A stretch of 64,000 nucleotides of DNA, taken from positions 43,083,298 through 43,147,297 of the forward strand of contig JAYESD010000010.1 of assembly GCA_036927565.1 (NCBI GenBank). The letters are read 5' to 3'. The stretch's first letter is position 1. Each line of letters opens with the position of its first letter. Source of the DNA: Tuctoria greenei (Eukaryota; Streptophyta; Magnoliopsida; Poales; Poaceae). Shown here piece after piece: positions 20,563 to 32,129 of the stretch. The position numbers and the translations under genes were made by a program. The notes under the pieces are model-generated. The model searched no databases. It had not been told where the DNA came from and was given only the letters and a program-made list of their open reading frames with translations.

Positions 20563-21775
20563 TATCACGGAGGTGAGTCTGTAGTAACTTGAGGTGTATG
20601 TTATAGAGTCATTGTACAGAGTCGAGTAGTTCCCCCGGGAGAACAGCCGGACCTTTCCCGGAAGGTCCGCAAAGTTCGTGCAACACTTGTCACAGTCTCA
20701 GGACTAAAAGTGTGGCTAGCTACCCTGGGTCAAACGAGAAATTAAATACGCTTAGCCTGGTTCCGTACCCTAAGAGTGTACTCATTTCCCCTGTACCCCG
20801 GACCTATAATAAAAGACATTCATGTGAAACAGACTCCACGTGCATTTATTTTGTACAGGCTCAACATTTTTTATTTTTCTCTTTCTTGTCTATAACAAGG
20901 ACGTGCAATTCTTAAGAAATTTTAGTTCAACTGGTTCATATACAATTCGAGTTGTATTGTCGATTATTTTGGATTCAAATATTGTTCGTGGCCCACTCGC
21001 CTGAATGCCGCCAAGCCAACCTAGGGCCGGAGTGTGCTATCGACTTAGCCTGGTCAAACACCCTAAGTACGCCACTCTACCTACACCCTGACAGGCCGAA
21101 GTAAGGCGGGTCCAAGTACAATTGGATCTGGAAGAAAAGACAACGCATTCGGTTGTATTCAGAATTGCGTTTGACCTAAAATTTTCTTGAGAATCGTAAG
21201 CCGCGGCGAAGTTATAGACAAGAAATGAATTTTACTATTTTTCTTGGCTTCAGTGTGCAGGAAAAATAAAAAATCCATGTTGACGGAGAAAAGCATTGAA
21301 AACGAGCATCACCGGAGCAACCAAGCTCCAGTAAAGCTAGGGGCAGAGTCTGCTGCCGACAAACTACGTGTTGGTAAAGGTCACTGCCGGAGCTACTAGC
21401 TCCGACACCCCGGAGGAATAACTATCGATGCTCTACACGTTGATAGGGACTATTGCCGGAGCTACTAAGTTCCGACGATAGATAATGTCGGAGCTTCTAA
21501 GCTCCGACAACCTCAGGGGGCCTTCACTATCAAAGACTTCGGACCTACACTCTACAAGTTCGAAGCAAATGAGTCTTCAACAAAACACAATATCCTCTTG
21601 GTACATGTTCACAATCAAATTGTGTACATCTACCAGGGGGCCAAGTGAAGACAAAAGTGTTGAAGACAAAAAGTGAAATTCACAAAAATTTGGGGATTTC
21701 ATTCATCTGGAGACAAGGGATTACAAAATTGAGGAAGAAAAAGAGAGAATACAAGTGGGAGCTACGGAGATGGTC
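20563..21775 (+). other. Tat1 spacer between integrase and antisense gene
   Basis: No convincing ORF. It contains four related small inverted repeats built on CGGAGCT...AGCTCCG (about 21310-21330, 21391-21412, 21453-21474, and the best at 21486-21509 with 11-bp arms), and G-rich purine tracts near 21516 and 21633. It may carry 3'-end signals for both convergent transcription units. Confidence 0.5.
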
Positions 21776-23071
21776 CTAGACCCTATGGAAGAACTGGGCG
21801 ACCTTCTGGGCAACCTCCGACACGTTGGCTCGGGCAACTTCACCTTCTCCTTCAACAGGACCTTCAAGCACCGGGTCCAGAGGGAATTGGGGATTCCGGT
21901 TGGTGTAGCACGTCAGCACATACTCTGCGACGTTCTTTGCCAGGGATTGCCCCTCAACCTCCAATTGGTCCGCGATGACGTCGCCCACCTTGGAGAGTTT
22001 GCTACCTGCCGAGCTCAACGCCTGCAACGCCAGGTCTGGCTCCGGCTCCGGATCATCCGGACGCACGGGACTGAAGCCCATCGGTGTCAGCGCGTCGTTG
22101 GCCTTGCCCAGGAACTCCCAAATCTGTAGGGAGTCCGCAGTCCTCAAGCCCTTCAACTCTTCCAAGGATCTTCTGGCCACCACCAGTTCAGAATTCTCGC
22201 GAGCGAGGCGCTCAACTTCTTTGGCGTTTTGCTGAATCTTTTCAGCAACTCGCTTCTCGAGTTTTCCGAGCTCCTCCTCCCAGAGGTGGATATTGTTCCA
22301 GCGGTCAACCAGGTCCTTCTCCCTGCCCCTCACTTTCTTCTCCCTGGCTGCGATGGCACACTCTTGCTCGTAGAGTTCCTGCCCCCGCACCCAGGCCTTT
22401 TCCTCCTCCTCAGTGCAATGCTCTTCCAATTTCTTGGCACGCTCCTCGAGGCCCTTGTTAGCCAGAGCCACCTTTTTGGTGAGCTCCTCCTCCCTCTTCA
22501 GGACGTCGTCCCGCAGCTCAAGGAGTTTCTGCTCTTCATCTTCGAGCCTCTTCTCCCTCTCCTCAAGTGCCTCCCGGCGCTTGATGAGAGTAGTGTTAAT
22601 GGCTTCTAGCCTTTCTTGGCGTTCATCAGCCGCACTATTAGCTGCTTTGGCTTGCTCATAAATGGCCCGGGATTGAGCATCGAGGGCATGAGTCATGCTC
22701 TCCCTGTCATCCAATAATTTGCCCCAGTATTCCAGGCGGACCTTCTCCCACTTGATCCATTCTTTGTCATCTGCTAGCCTTGACTGCGCCAGCTTGGTCT
22801 CGAAGTAGAGCCGGTTACGCCACCGCCTAAGGGTTTGGCGCTCCTCTTCAAGAGCCTTGCTGTCGTGAAAGAATGCCAGTTGAACTTGACACAGACTGGA
22901 GCAGGCGTTATCAATAGATAATGACAATGGGATAGGTTCTGGACCTGCTGTGGTCTCCTCCGCTGATTCCAGCGGGTTTTCAGTTACAAAAATTGGGTCC
23001 CACTCCACAAGAGTGGTCCCTTGAGCCTCTATGGCACTAGGGCTGTCCTCCAAGATGGCCTCAGTCGCCAT
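21776..23071 (-). CDS. Tat1 antisense gene, C-terminal coiled-coil part
   Basis: 431 codons open on the minus strand, opposite to gag-pol. After an acidic N-terminus, residues of about 80-330 are a long heptad-like Glu/Lys/Arg/Leu coiled coil (KRREALEEREKRLEDEEQ). The C-terminus contains LQALSSAGSKLSKVGDVIADQL and ends FFHRV. It probably continues the product of 23446-25291: just upstream a TGA interrupts an Ala/Glu/Pro-rich linker in the same frame. Additional antisense ORFs in the 3' part are known from Tat-clade elements. Function unknown. Confidence 0.7.
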   Translation of the reverse strand: MATEAILEDSPSAIEAQGTTLVEWDPIFVTENPLESAEETTAGPEPIPLSLSIDNACSSLCQVQLAFFHDSKALEEERQTLRRWRNRLYFETKLAQSRLADDKEWIKWEKVRLEYWGKLLDDRESMTHALDAQSRAIYEQAKAANSAADERQERLEAINTTLIKRREALEEREKRLEDEEQKLLELRDDVLKREEELTKKVALANKGLEERAKKLEEHCTEEEEKAWVRGQELYEQECAIAAREKKVRGREKDLVDRWNNIHLWEEELGKLEKRVAEKIQQNAKEVERLARENSELVVARRSLEELKGLRTADSLQIWEFLGKANDALTPMGFSPVRPDDPEPEPDLALQALSSAGSKLSKVGDVIADQLEVEGQSLAKNVAEYVLTCYTNRNPQFPLDPVLEGPVEGEGEVARANVSEVAQKVAQFFHRV

Positions 23072-23269
23072 CGAGGAAGGTCCCGCTCATGAAGTTCTGA
23101 CCCCTGGAAGTGGTTCCGAAGGCCCCGCCGCCATGTCTTCATTCGCCCCCTCAGGCAGGGGGCCAGCAACCTCTTCTGGGCACTCTGGCTCAGCCGTGGG
23201 AACCTCCGGCGTCGTCATTTCCGGAGCAGGGGTTGCTTCTGGCTCCGGACTGGGCACCTCCTCTACTGG

Positions 23270-23500
23270 GGGCTCGAGCGCCGACGCCTCTGCAACAACC
23301 GGCTCGAGAGCCGAAAGGTCTTCAACATCAACCGGTCTTGCGGCCGGAGCTTCAACAACGACCGGCTCTGCGGCCGGTGCTTCAGAGGTAGCCGGCCCAA
23401 CCGCTGGGACTTCCTCAACATTCGGCGTGCACGCCGGGACTTCAATTACCTCCAGCTCAACCGCCGGAGCTTCGACAATTTCCGGCTCTGGGGCTCAACG
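23270..23500 (-). repeat. Ala/Glu/Pro minisatellite within the antisense gene
   Basis: Imperfect units of about 30-36 bp encode (V)EAPAAEPVV-like peptides on the minus strand; on the plus strand they show as repeated GCCGGAGCTTC and CCGGCTC. They form the linker between the conserved N-terminal domain and the coiled coil. Confidence 0.6.
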
Positions 23501-25291
23501 GCCGGAGCTTCCATCATCTCTGCACCAGGACCCGAAGCTTCAACCTCCGGGGCAGGTGCCGCTGGCGATCCTTCTCTCCCGCGGTCCGGCGCTACCACGG
23601 GAGTCTCTGGGGATGAGTCGAGGTCCATGACCACGACAGCTGGCGCCAGAGCTGTCGCAGCTTCAGCCACCACTTGGGGCGGCACCGGGACAGGAGCAGA
23701 AGCTTCCGCCCTCACAGCTTCAGCTGCTGTGGCTGAGGGTGGAGCCTCACTCCTCTTCTTGGGAATGCTGCAGATGATGGACGAAGAAACTTAAAAAACA
23801 GTTACTACAACAAAAAAACTGTCCAAGGTAAAGATTAAAAATTATCTTGGGAGGCTTGCGCACCAGCTTGTGCGGAACCTCTTTCCCGGGCGTTCTGGGC
23901 TGGTCATAGCTGCCGTCGGCGTGGAAGCTCCGGAAGGCCCCCCGGAACTCGTTGCAGCCACAGGCATTTCCCTAGTCGAGGCCCCCCTCGATCGGGAAGA
24001 ACCTCCAGACCTAGAGGCCTCAACCGGCCTGGTGCTGGAGTCGCATGCCCGGAGCTAGCACCCCGGGAGGACGCCGCTGCGGGTATAGTCGCCGCGGTTG
24101 TAGAATACCTCCCTCTCCAGGGAGAAGGAGCCGATGCAGAGGTGGCAGGCCTGACGGACCTTCCGTCGGCATGCTGCAGCTTCCTCTTCCGGCTCAAGGG
24201 TTCGTCCGTTGGCTCCTTGCCCTTGCCGACGACCTCGACCCTTGGCTTCGGGGCAGGGTTGGAGCCACCTTCGGAAGCTCCAGGGATCACCACCCTAGAG
24301 GTCGATCTTCTCTCGACGACACCAAGGTCGTCAAGCACGGGCATCTTCCGCCGGAGCTCCCTGCTGAACTCCACTTCCATGTTCAGAGGGAGAAAAGCTG
24401 ATGGCGGAGTCAAGTCGTCACCCGCGACGTCGATGCCGTGCTGAAATTTCTTGAGATGAAACTCCAAGGTTGTCCTCGCCATGTTGGACTTCAGCCCGGT
24501 CTCGACCCGGTCGTTGTCCATCACACTGTTGAGGGCCCAAGCGAGTTTTTCTCTCCTCTTCAACGGTGCCCACTTGTTGACCAGGAAGTTGCAAAACACC
24601 GCCTGAGGAGTTAATCCTCCCTCCACGCACTGGCGGATCCTGGTCAGAGCAGGGTTGAAGGCGTCCGCCAGCACCGGAGCTTCACTCCAGACTGTAGTGT
24701 CAATGTTGGGGAGGCCTTCGGGCAGCTCCAGCTTCTCGTGCTCCTCCGCCCGGATGACTATCCAGTCCTTCTTCCAATCATCCCACTTCCCAGAGGGAAA
24801 CGACCGGAGGTACTTGAATGGGCACTTCTTGCACTTCACGAAGTAGTAGAAGCCAAGGTACTCATTGCTCCTACCGGTGGTATGGACGGTGAAGAAGGTC
24901 CAGAAGAGTTCAATGCATGGGGGGTGCCCACCCACATCTCACAGAAGTGGACGAAGATAGACACAAGAAGAATGGAGTGGGGGCCAAGGTGGTATAGCTG
25001 CAGACCATAAAAGTCTAGCAGCATCAAGAAAAAGGAGGAAAAAGGTGGGATCAACCCCACCATGGCGTACGAAGAGAAGTACACCATTTCGCCAGCGTGC
25101 TCCTTCTCAAACTGGAGCTCTCCCCCGGCGCAGACCAGACGGTTGAAGAAGTCCGGGGACCATCCCATGAGGGCCCGGACCTTCTTCAGTTCATCGTCGA
25201 TCTTCAAACGGCTCTCGCGGAAACCCAACTCCATCACAGCACAACAAGGCAAGAGAGGAAAAGCGAGCACAAGTTGGGAGTTTGAGCGCAA
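23446..25291 (-). pseudogene. Tat1 antisense gene, N-terminal 'putative gypsy-type transposon' domain
   Basis: The minus strand from 25291 reads MVGLIPPFSSFFLMLLDFYG, LQLYHLGPHSILLVSIFVHF and CEMWVG. After a frame change near 24900 it reads HPPCIELFWTFFTVHTTG, GFYYFVKCKK and WKKDWIVIR. This is the domain family known as putative gypsy-type transposon / Transposase_28, as I remember it. A Pro/Ser/Ala region rich in GRRGRG follows. The AT-rich stretch at 23757-23860, ending CTGCAG on the minus strand, looks like an intron with a damaged donor. The frameshift near 24836-24935 makes this copy a pseudogene. Confidence 0.7.
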
Positions 25292-25768
25292 GATCAGATG
25301 AGAGGCGTAAAGAACTCCAGACGGTGCGCGCCTTCCTTCTTAAGTAAGCCCTCGCAACGCTTGGATGGAAACCGCAAGGAAGTCGAAAATACTACTCAAA
25401 AATCCTACCCTGCCGATGACAAGAGGGCCCGGGACCACTCCGACGATCAAGTCGAGGTTCTTAACCAGGCGAACGGTTGTCATCATGAGGCGGGAAGACC
25501 GAAGGCGGCGACCTGACAAGGCGCGCGGAACCGATACGATTTTCGTATCGGGAACCGGCGACCTTCAATTGCGTGAGATCCGCACGCCAAAGATCTCATC
25601 TGCCGCACACAGGATACGCCACACGGCGAGGATTTAACTCCCAACCATCGCCAACGGCACATCCGAAGACCTTTGAAGACTCAGTTCAAAAGTCGCGAGG
25701 ATGGACCCACCTCCGGCGGAATGACTTCACCCAAGGGGTCTTCCCCAGAGGTGGGCCCAGGGGGCCAC

Positions 25769-26641
25769 TGTCGGTACCCTGGGTACCATATACTCCTTGG
25801 GATTGCAAAGATCTCAAGGGAAAGTCATCTACTTGATTTGAAGACCTTCAGAGGCCCACATGTCAGACATAACCGGACCCGCTTCTCCAACATGGTTAGT
25901 CCCAGGGTCGCCACGTGTACTATCAAACCGGAGCTACCGCCCACAAGGGGGAAGCTCCGGGCCATGTACCGAAATGGCACCCCCGAACCTAACCCCAGAC
26001 CAAGGGAAGCTCCGAAACTGACACGTATCGGGTAACACCGGACCTATCTGTTCCCCACAGTGTGCTCCGGCGCTGCCACGTGTCCAACCGTCGGATATTC
26101 AGCCTCTAACCTCCGGAAGACCCCACAACGGCTCCGTATCTTCAAAGGGGAATCAAGGACTTCAAGACCCGATCAAGTGTCATTAATACTATATTAATAA
26201 CACACGATCGGACGACCTTAATTACCAGTAACGGTGCTGTCAAAGCCCATAACTCGGTCATTAAGGGTAATTAAATGTGATTGAATGTGTATCAATATCA
26301 GTAACCGCCGGGGCCACATGTCGGGCCAGGCTAACTTGTAACGGCCTGCCCTTGTACTATAAAAGGACAGACCGACGATACATAGGACACACTCTGGACA
26401 CTCTCCGAAGACACGCTCATTCTACACCCTGAACTCACTTTGAGCTCAGACAACCAATACAACACCAACACATCCCGTGGAGTAGGGTATTACGCTCAGG
26501 CGGCCCGAACCACGTAAATCTTTGTGTCTACTGTGTCATTTACACTTCACCTTCTTGAATCTCCGCGCGCCCACACCGAACCTCAAACTCCTCTAACACT
26601 TTAGTAGTGTCGGGAGATCTGCCGGATCAAAACCACCGACA
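25769..26641 (+). repeat. Tat1 3' LTR
   Basis: 873 bp, TGTCGGTACCCTGGG to ACCACCGACA, uninterrupted. It follows the purine-rich AGGTGGGCCCAGGGGGCCAC. It shows the SIRE1 integration site in its empty form near 26450-26465. Confidence 0.93.
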
Positions 26642-26704
26642 GTTGGCGCGCCAGGTAGGGGCGCGCCTGAGATTTCAAGAATGGTGAACTCAGCTGCTGG
26701 ATCA
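26642..26704 (+). other. Tat internal sequence (PBS and gag start) beyond the 3' LTR
   Basis: These bases repeat 14571-14632 almost perfectly (PBS, leader, ATG and first gag codons), then stop matching at about 26705. This is the start of a second internal region after an LTR, as in a tandem or recombined element cut by a deletion. It explains why no target duplication is found on the right of Tat1. Confidence 0.8.
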
Positions 26705-26919
26705 AAATCCCGAAGGAAAACCCTAACCCTCGAAATTTGGTAAGAGTAATAGGCGAATGGGAGAGACCTACTTTTGGGGGTTCCTTCGCCGTTGCCATCA
26801 CCGGAGTTTCGTTGATGTACTCGCCGGGCACCAAGAAGAAATCGAGTCACCGTTTTAGAACAAGCGAGAGCTCGGGGCCGCCTAAGAAAGCCGCCATGGG
26901 ACTGTCGACGGTGGTGCAT
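26705..26919. other. GC-rich outer-element (or captured) segment, left of Reina
   Basis: Non-repetitive in this window and GC-richer than the rest of the outer element. It contains AAAACCCTAACCCTCG and a possible donor TTTG^GTAAGAG. With 32564-32764 it forms one open frame on the plus strand (from ATG 26737) once Reina and one TSD copy are removed. I recognise no protein family. Confidence 0.5.
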
Positions 26920-27345
26920 TGTAAGAGGATGCGAGATCAAATGAAGAACAATGCGCGTCGGTGGAATCAAACCGGCAAATCGACAACTCTCAAACGATCA
27001 GCAAACGCCTCAAACAACAACGATAGGATCCAGTAGCGAGGATCACCTCATCTCTTCTCCATTTCAATCAACTTGCGGAACAAGTAGGGTTTAGGGGAAA
27101 GTGGTTAAGGGAGAGAGAGAAGCAAGAGAGAGGAGGTAGATGAATTCTGTACAGCCTGCCGACACATGCACGCCTCGACTGGTATTTAAACTTTGTGGTT
27201 AGGCCTTGGCACCACAATGCCAGCTGGGCCCGAGTAATCTTCCGCCGGCCCACTTGCGATGTTCGAACAACGGTTGGCGCCTTTTGTCTTCCTGCCATCA
27301 TCGTGCTCAGCTTCATGCCTCTTCGTCGCAGCCACGCTGCTGACA
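26920..27345 (-). repeat. Reina 3' LTR
   Basis: 426 bp. On the plus strand it starts TGTAAGAGGATGCG and ends CGCTGCTGACA. It matches 32130-32558 with scattered substitutions. Confidence 0.93.
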
Positions 27346-30095
27346 GTGCCCCCCCTCTTGAGGAGCTGGTTGTCCCCAAGCAGCAATGAATGGAAAACGA
27401 GATTGGAGAACACTATAATCTTTCCAAGTAGCAGAAGCTTCAGGCAAGGAATCCCACTGCACCAAGACCTGAACAATGGCTGCATTTCCCTTCCTGACCA
27501 ACTTCCTATCCATGATCTTGACAGGTGAGAGATCAGCGACATCCAATGTTGGAACCGGAGGTAATGTGCGGTATACAGGAGCATAGTTTGGTGTGAAGGG
27601 TTTAAGCTGAGATATGTGAAAAACGGGATGAATCAAACTGTCCGGAGGAAGAGCCAACTTATAAGCAGCAGCACCCACTTTGCTGAAAATGGCAAAAGGT
27701 CCATAGTACTTGAAAGAGAGCTTGGGACAAACTCTAGTTGCTACTGAAGTCTGAGCATAGGGCTGCAGTTTTAAGAGGACTTGCTCTCCCACCTAAAATT
27801 GTCGATCAGATCGCTTCATATCAGCAAAATGTTTCATGCGGTTTTGGGCCCTGCAGAGCTGCTCTCGGAGCAATTCTTGAAACAACTGATGCTCCTTTAA
27901 CATATCAGAGACATCAACGTTGTCGGTTGAGCTTAGAGATGGCACCAAACTCAAAGGAGGGTCAGTCCCATATAATGCCTTAAAAGGGGAACAGTTCAAG
28001 GAAGAGTGATACGAGGTATTATACCATAGCTCTGCAAGAGAAAGCCATTGAGTCCATTTCTTCGGAGTGGCCTGCACAGCACAGCAGAGATACATCTCAA
28101 GGCATTGGTTCACGCGTTCAGTTTGGCCATCCGACTGAGGATGATAGGCCGAACTCAACTGAAGGCCTGTATTCAGAAGCTTAAAGAGTTCAGACCAAAA
28201 CACACTGGTGAAGACCTTGTCTCGATCTGAAACTATGGTATTGGGGAGGCCATGTAATTTGACAATGTTGTTCAAAAATAGATTAGCCACCACTGCTGCA
28301 GAGAAAGGGTGCTTCAAAGGAAGAAAGTGAGAGTACTTGGTAAATCTGTCAACCACAACTAGAATTACAGAGTATCCAGCCGAGAGAGGGAGCCCTTCTA
28401 TAAAATCCATCGAAACATCAGTCCAAGCAGTGTGAGGAACCGGTAAAGGCTGCAAAAGACCTGGATATTTGCAGAGTTCGTGTTTGGCTTGCTGGCATAT
28501 AGCGCACTGTTTGACAAACGAATCAACATCAGCAAGAATACCAGTCCAATGAAAATGCTTCTGCAGACGAGCATAAGTACTCTGAATGCCATAATGCCCA
28601 CCCAATGCAGACTGGTGGAATGTAGAGATGAGCTTAGTCTTGAGAGCAGAATTATTGCCTATCCACACTTTGTTTTTGTACCGAATTAGACCATCCACTA
28701 GTGAGAAACCAGCTGCATTGGGACTAGAAACAGAAAGTTCAGTCAGTAGTGAATGTGCTTCAGTGTCAGTATGGTATGTATTGAGAATTTCCTGGATCCA
28801 CAAAGGGAGAACTGCAGACACTGTAGAGAAGGCAAAGAATTGTCCAACCCGGGATAAGGCATCAACTACCTTATTATCAGCTCCTTTCTTATAGCAGAAC
28901 TTGAACAACAAGCCTGCAAGTTTCCTTAGTGCTTTCTTTTGAAGATCAGTTGAAAGAGATTGATCTTGGAGGTGACATAGGCTTTGATGGTCGGTCTTTA
29001 TGGTGAATGGTCCTCTCTGCAAATAGTGGCGCCATTTATCAACCGCCATCATGACTGCGAGAAACTCACGCTCATAAGTAGAAAGCTTTTGATGTTGAGC
29101 AATGAGTCCCTTGCTAAAGTAGGCCACAGGGTGTCCGCTTTGTGTGAGCACCGCGCCAATACCAGTGTCGCAGGCATCGGTTTCCACCACGAAGTCCTTT
29201 GAGAAGTCCGGAAAAGCCAACACCGGAGTGGTGGACATGGCTTGTTTCAGTCTGTCGAAGGCGACCTGAGCAGCGTCTGTCCACTGGAAAACCTTGCAGT
29301 GTAAAAGGTTTGTTAATGGACGCGCAATAGATCCATAATGAGGAACAAACTTCCGATAGTAGCCCATGAGACCCAAAAACCCTCGAAGCTCCGTGAAGTT
29401 CGCAGGCACTGGCCACTGAAGCATGGCGGCCACCTTCATTGGGTCATTAGCCACTCCTTTATCTGATATGATGTGGCCTAAGTATGAGAGGGTCTGCTGA
29501 GCGAAAACATATTTCTTAAACTTGATGAAAAGAGAATGCTCTTGTAGTCACTGAAACACCAATCTGACATGGTGGACATGTTCCTCAAAAGATTTGCTGA
29601 AGATGAGAATGTCGTCCATGAAGACAAGGATGAACTTGCGAATGTAATCCACAAAAATCGAGTTCATCAGACACTGGAATGTAGCCGGGGCGTTAGTAAG
29701 CCCAAAGGGCATAACACGGAATTGAAACTGACTGTGATGGGTTTTGAATGCCGTTTTCAATTCGTCTTGTGGTGCCATGCGAATTTGGTGGAATCCCGAT
29801 GCCAGATCGATGGTCGAATAGTACTGAGAACCTGCTATTTCGTCGAGGAACTCGTCGATCACCGGCATTGGGAATTTACTCTTGATAGTTACTGAATTCA
29901 ACTTGCGGTAATCAACGCAAAAGCGCCAGCTGCCGTCTTTCTTCTTTACCAAAAGGACGGGTGATGCAAATGGATTGAGAGAGGGAATGATAATGCCTCT
30001 GTTTAGCATATCTCTGACCTGTCGCTCGATCTCGTCTTTCTGCTCTGGAGTGTATCGATATGGGCGACAGTTGACAGGAGCTGAATGTGGGATGG
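27313..30095 (-). pseudogene. pol: Reina Pol: RT, RNase H, integrase, chromodomain
   Basis: From 30095 down: NCRPYRYTPEQ, MLNRGIIIPSLNPFASPVLL, CVDYRKLNSVTIK, TIDLASGFHQI, MPFGLTNAPATF and catalytic FMDD. RNase H has VAYFSKGL, REFLAVMMAV and TDHQSLCHL. Integrase has the HHCC zinc finger (HQSALGGHYG, CAICQQAKHEL), then D (WTDVSMDFIEGLP), D (SDRDKVFTS) and E (HPQSDGQTERVN). A GPY-like block (FKYYGPFAIF) and a chromodomain (PVKIMDRKLVRK, QVLVQWDSL, SATWKDY) follow. In-frame stops at 29548-29550 and 27793-27795 interrupt an otherwise single frame. The final stop lies within the 3' LTR. Confidence 0.9.
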
Positions 30096-32039
30096 TGGTA
30101 GTTCAGTGGGTTCCGCAAATATGGAGGAAAACTCATGTATTAAACTTTGTATTTCCTTTGGAACCACTGTCAAAGAAACATCATCAGACATGTGAGCTGT
30201 AGATGCTGGTTGGATGACCACTGAAGCCCAGAGTTCATTAGATTTGCACCACTTAGTTAACTGTTCTCCAGATGCTTCAGAGATGGCCTGACAAGGAATA
30301 GACGATAAGCCTTGCAGTTTGACAGTGTTAGCCCCATACTGGAATTGAATCCACTTGTCTTTCCAATGACAGTGCATAGGACTATAAAGCTCGAGCCAAT
30401 CCATGCCCAAGACCAAGTCATAAGCCCCAATGTCCAACACTTTAACAGTGTGAATAAATGTTAGTCCCTGCAAATACCAAGAAAAGTCCTTCACTTCAGT
30501 ATCACATGGCAAGAATGTACCATTGGCAACCTTCACATCCGGTACAACAGTCTTAGTCTAAATACACTGCAATTTGTGGGCTGTAGCTGCACTGAGAAAT
30601 GTGTGGGAGCTGCCAGAGTCCAGGAGCAATAACAATGACTAGTTCTGATCCATAGCGTTGAGCTGAATAACTGTGTGATAAGGTTGTCCAGAAAGTGCAT
30701 ACAAGGATAAGTGAGAATCTGAATCTGTCATAGACAACTGAGAAAACTCCAATAGGTTCAGCATTTCATCAGGAAGAAGTCCTCCTCCATCAGTAGTCAG
30801 AGACTCCTGAATGTGTAACTGAGCTGCAGAATTCATGGAACAAACATGTGTGGGTGTATACTTGTCACCACACTTATAGCAGAGATTGTTTGCTCTTCTA
30901 TAATCTTTCAACTGTCGTACTTTCCAAAGATCAGGTGTAGGAAGAAATTGTTTAGGCTCTGTCTTCTGCTGAAACTGAGTAGGCCATCGAGAACCAAAGC
31001 CTCTCGATGATTTAACTCTTGATCTTTCAATCATTTGCTCTTGCACCAGAGCCAAAGTGGCAGCCTGAGAGACAGTGGATGGCAAGTGCATTTCAACAGA
31101 AACTCTCAACTCCTCTTTCAATCCAACAATGAATTGTGACACAAGCAATGTTTCACTGATAGAAGAATCATACAAACAGATGTGATAAACCAATTGCTCA
31201 AAGGCCTCTCTATATTCAGATACAGAACCAGTTTGCCTGAGACTAAGGAGTTCCTTAGTCTTCATACGATGGACATCAATATCAAATTCTTTTGTGATGG
31301 CCTGTGCAAAGTGTGACCAGGTAGGAAAATGCATGTGGTGCTCGACAGATTGGTACCAATGAGAGGCTCTCCCGGTCAAATGCAAAGTAGCAGCAATAAC
31401 TTGAAAACAAGCAGGAATATCATATAACTGAAAATATGCTACGCACTTATCTATCCAGATCAACACATCCGTACCATCAAACTTGGGGAAATCAAGTTTA
31501 GGAATATTAGGTCTTCTAGTAGCAGCAGGAATGGAATCAACTTCAGGAGCAAAAGCAGGTTTAGCACGGGTATGAAGGTCCTTACTCACTGTGCCAGCAT
31601 GAGACCCTGTCATAGATGGAGCAGGTCCCAGAAGACCAAGTCCGTCAGACCCTCCAGAATTCCCAGGTATTGCCGACTTAAGTGTTTTCTCGAGCATAAG
31701 ACGATCCTGTCGCAAATCAGCAATCCCCTGCATAGATAGGTCAGTTTGGTTCTGAACCTTAGAGACATCGGAAGAGAGTGAAGTCACACGATTGTCCATC
31801 TCCGTCAATTTCACATTCAAATCAGAACCAATAGATCAGACTCGTTCATCAACAGATGCAATCTTCATTGTCAGATCACAAGAGAGTTGAGCCATAGCCT
31901 CGAGAATAGCAGATTCAGAGGAAGTCATCTTCTCGGCAACGAAACGTGCCTGCGGCCCAGGCTTCCACATAGACGCCGTGGTGATAAAATCAGAGTGATC
32001 CAACCGCAGTGATCGGTAGATAATCAGAGAGATCACCAC
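30096..32039 (-). pseudogene. gag: Reina Gag and protease
   Basis: One frame from about 32039, interrupted by TGA (31836-31838) and two TAGs (30639-30641 and near 30558). Gag core: KLDFPKFDGTDVLIWIDKC, HLTGRASHWYQSV and LRQTGSVSEYREAFEQL. The zinc knuckle is of the Reina form CYKCGDKYTPTHVC. Protease follows with LLLDSGSSHTF and LVLGMDWLELY. A frameshift near 30095 separates it from RT. Gag-Pro should supply particle and maturation functions in an intact copy. Confidence 0.85.
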
Positions 32040-32116
32040 CAGGACGCTGACAGAATTTCATAGATCAACACGATGAGCAGATGAACACCACCAGAAATCG
32101 ACAGAGGAATCGACCC

Positions 32117-32129
32117 AGTCTGATACCAG
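32117..32129 (-). other. Reina primer binding site
   Basis: On the minus strand CTGGTATCAGACTG lies directly next to the 5' LTR. It matches the first ten bases of the initiator-Met tRNA site. Confidence 0.8.

Larger units (their letters stand above)
1318..26704 (+). mobile_element. Ty3/gypsy retrotransposon, Tat clade (Tat1), with nested SIRE1
   Basis: The 5' LTR starts at 1318 and is split by SIRE1. Its two pieces (1318-2014, 14395-14570) add to 873 bp, the same as the 3' LTR (25769-26641). Order: LTR, PBS, gag, protease, RT, RNase H, integrase, a spacer, an antisense gene and LTR. No chromodomain is seen. The antisense gene in the 3' region and the DGGS-type protease fit Tat-clade elements of grasses (RIRE2/Grande-like). 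The element does not end cleanly: 63 bp of PBS and gag sequence follow the 3' LTR. No matching target duplication was found (the left flank is AGCTC). Confidence 0.85.

Noticed and set aside
23031..23630. Plus-strand Ser/Gly/Ala-rich ORF of 199 codons
   Set aside because: It is the complement of the Ala/Glu/Pro repeat of the antisense gene, with no start context or homology.
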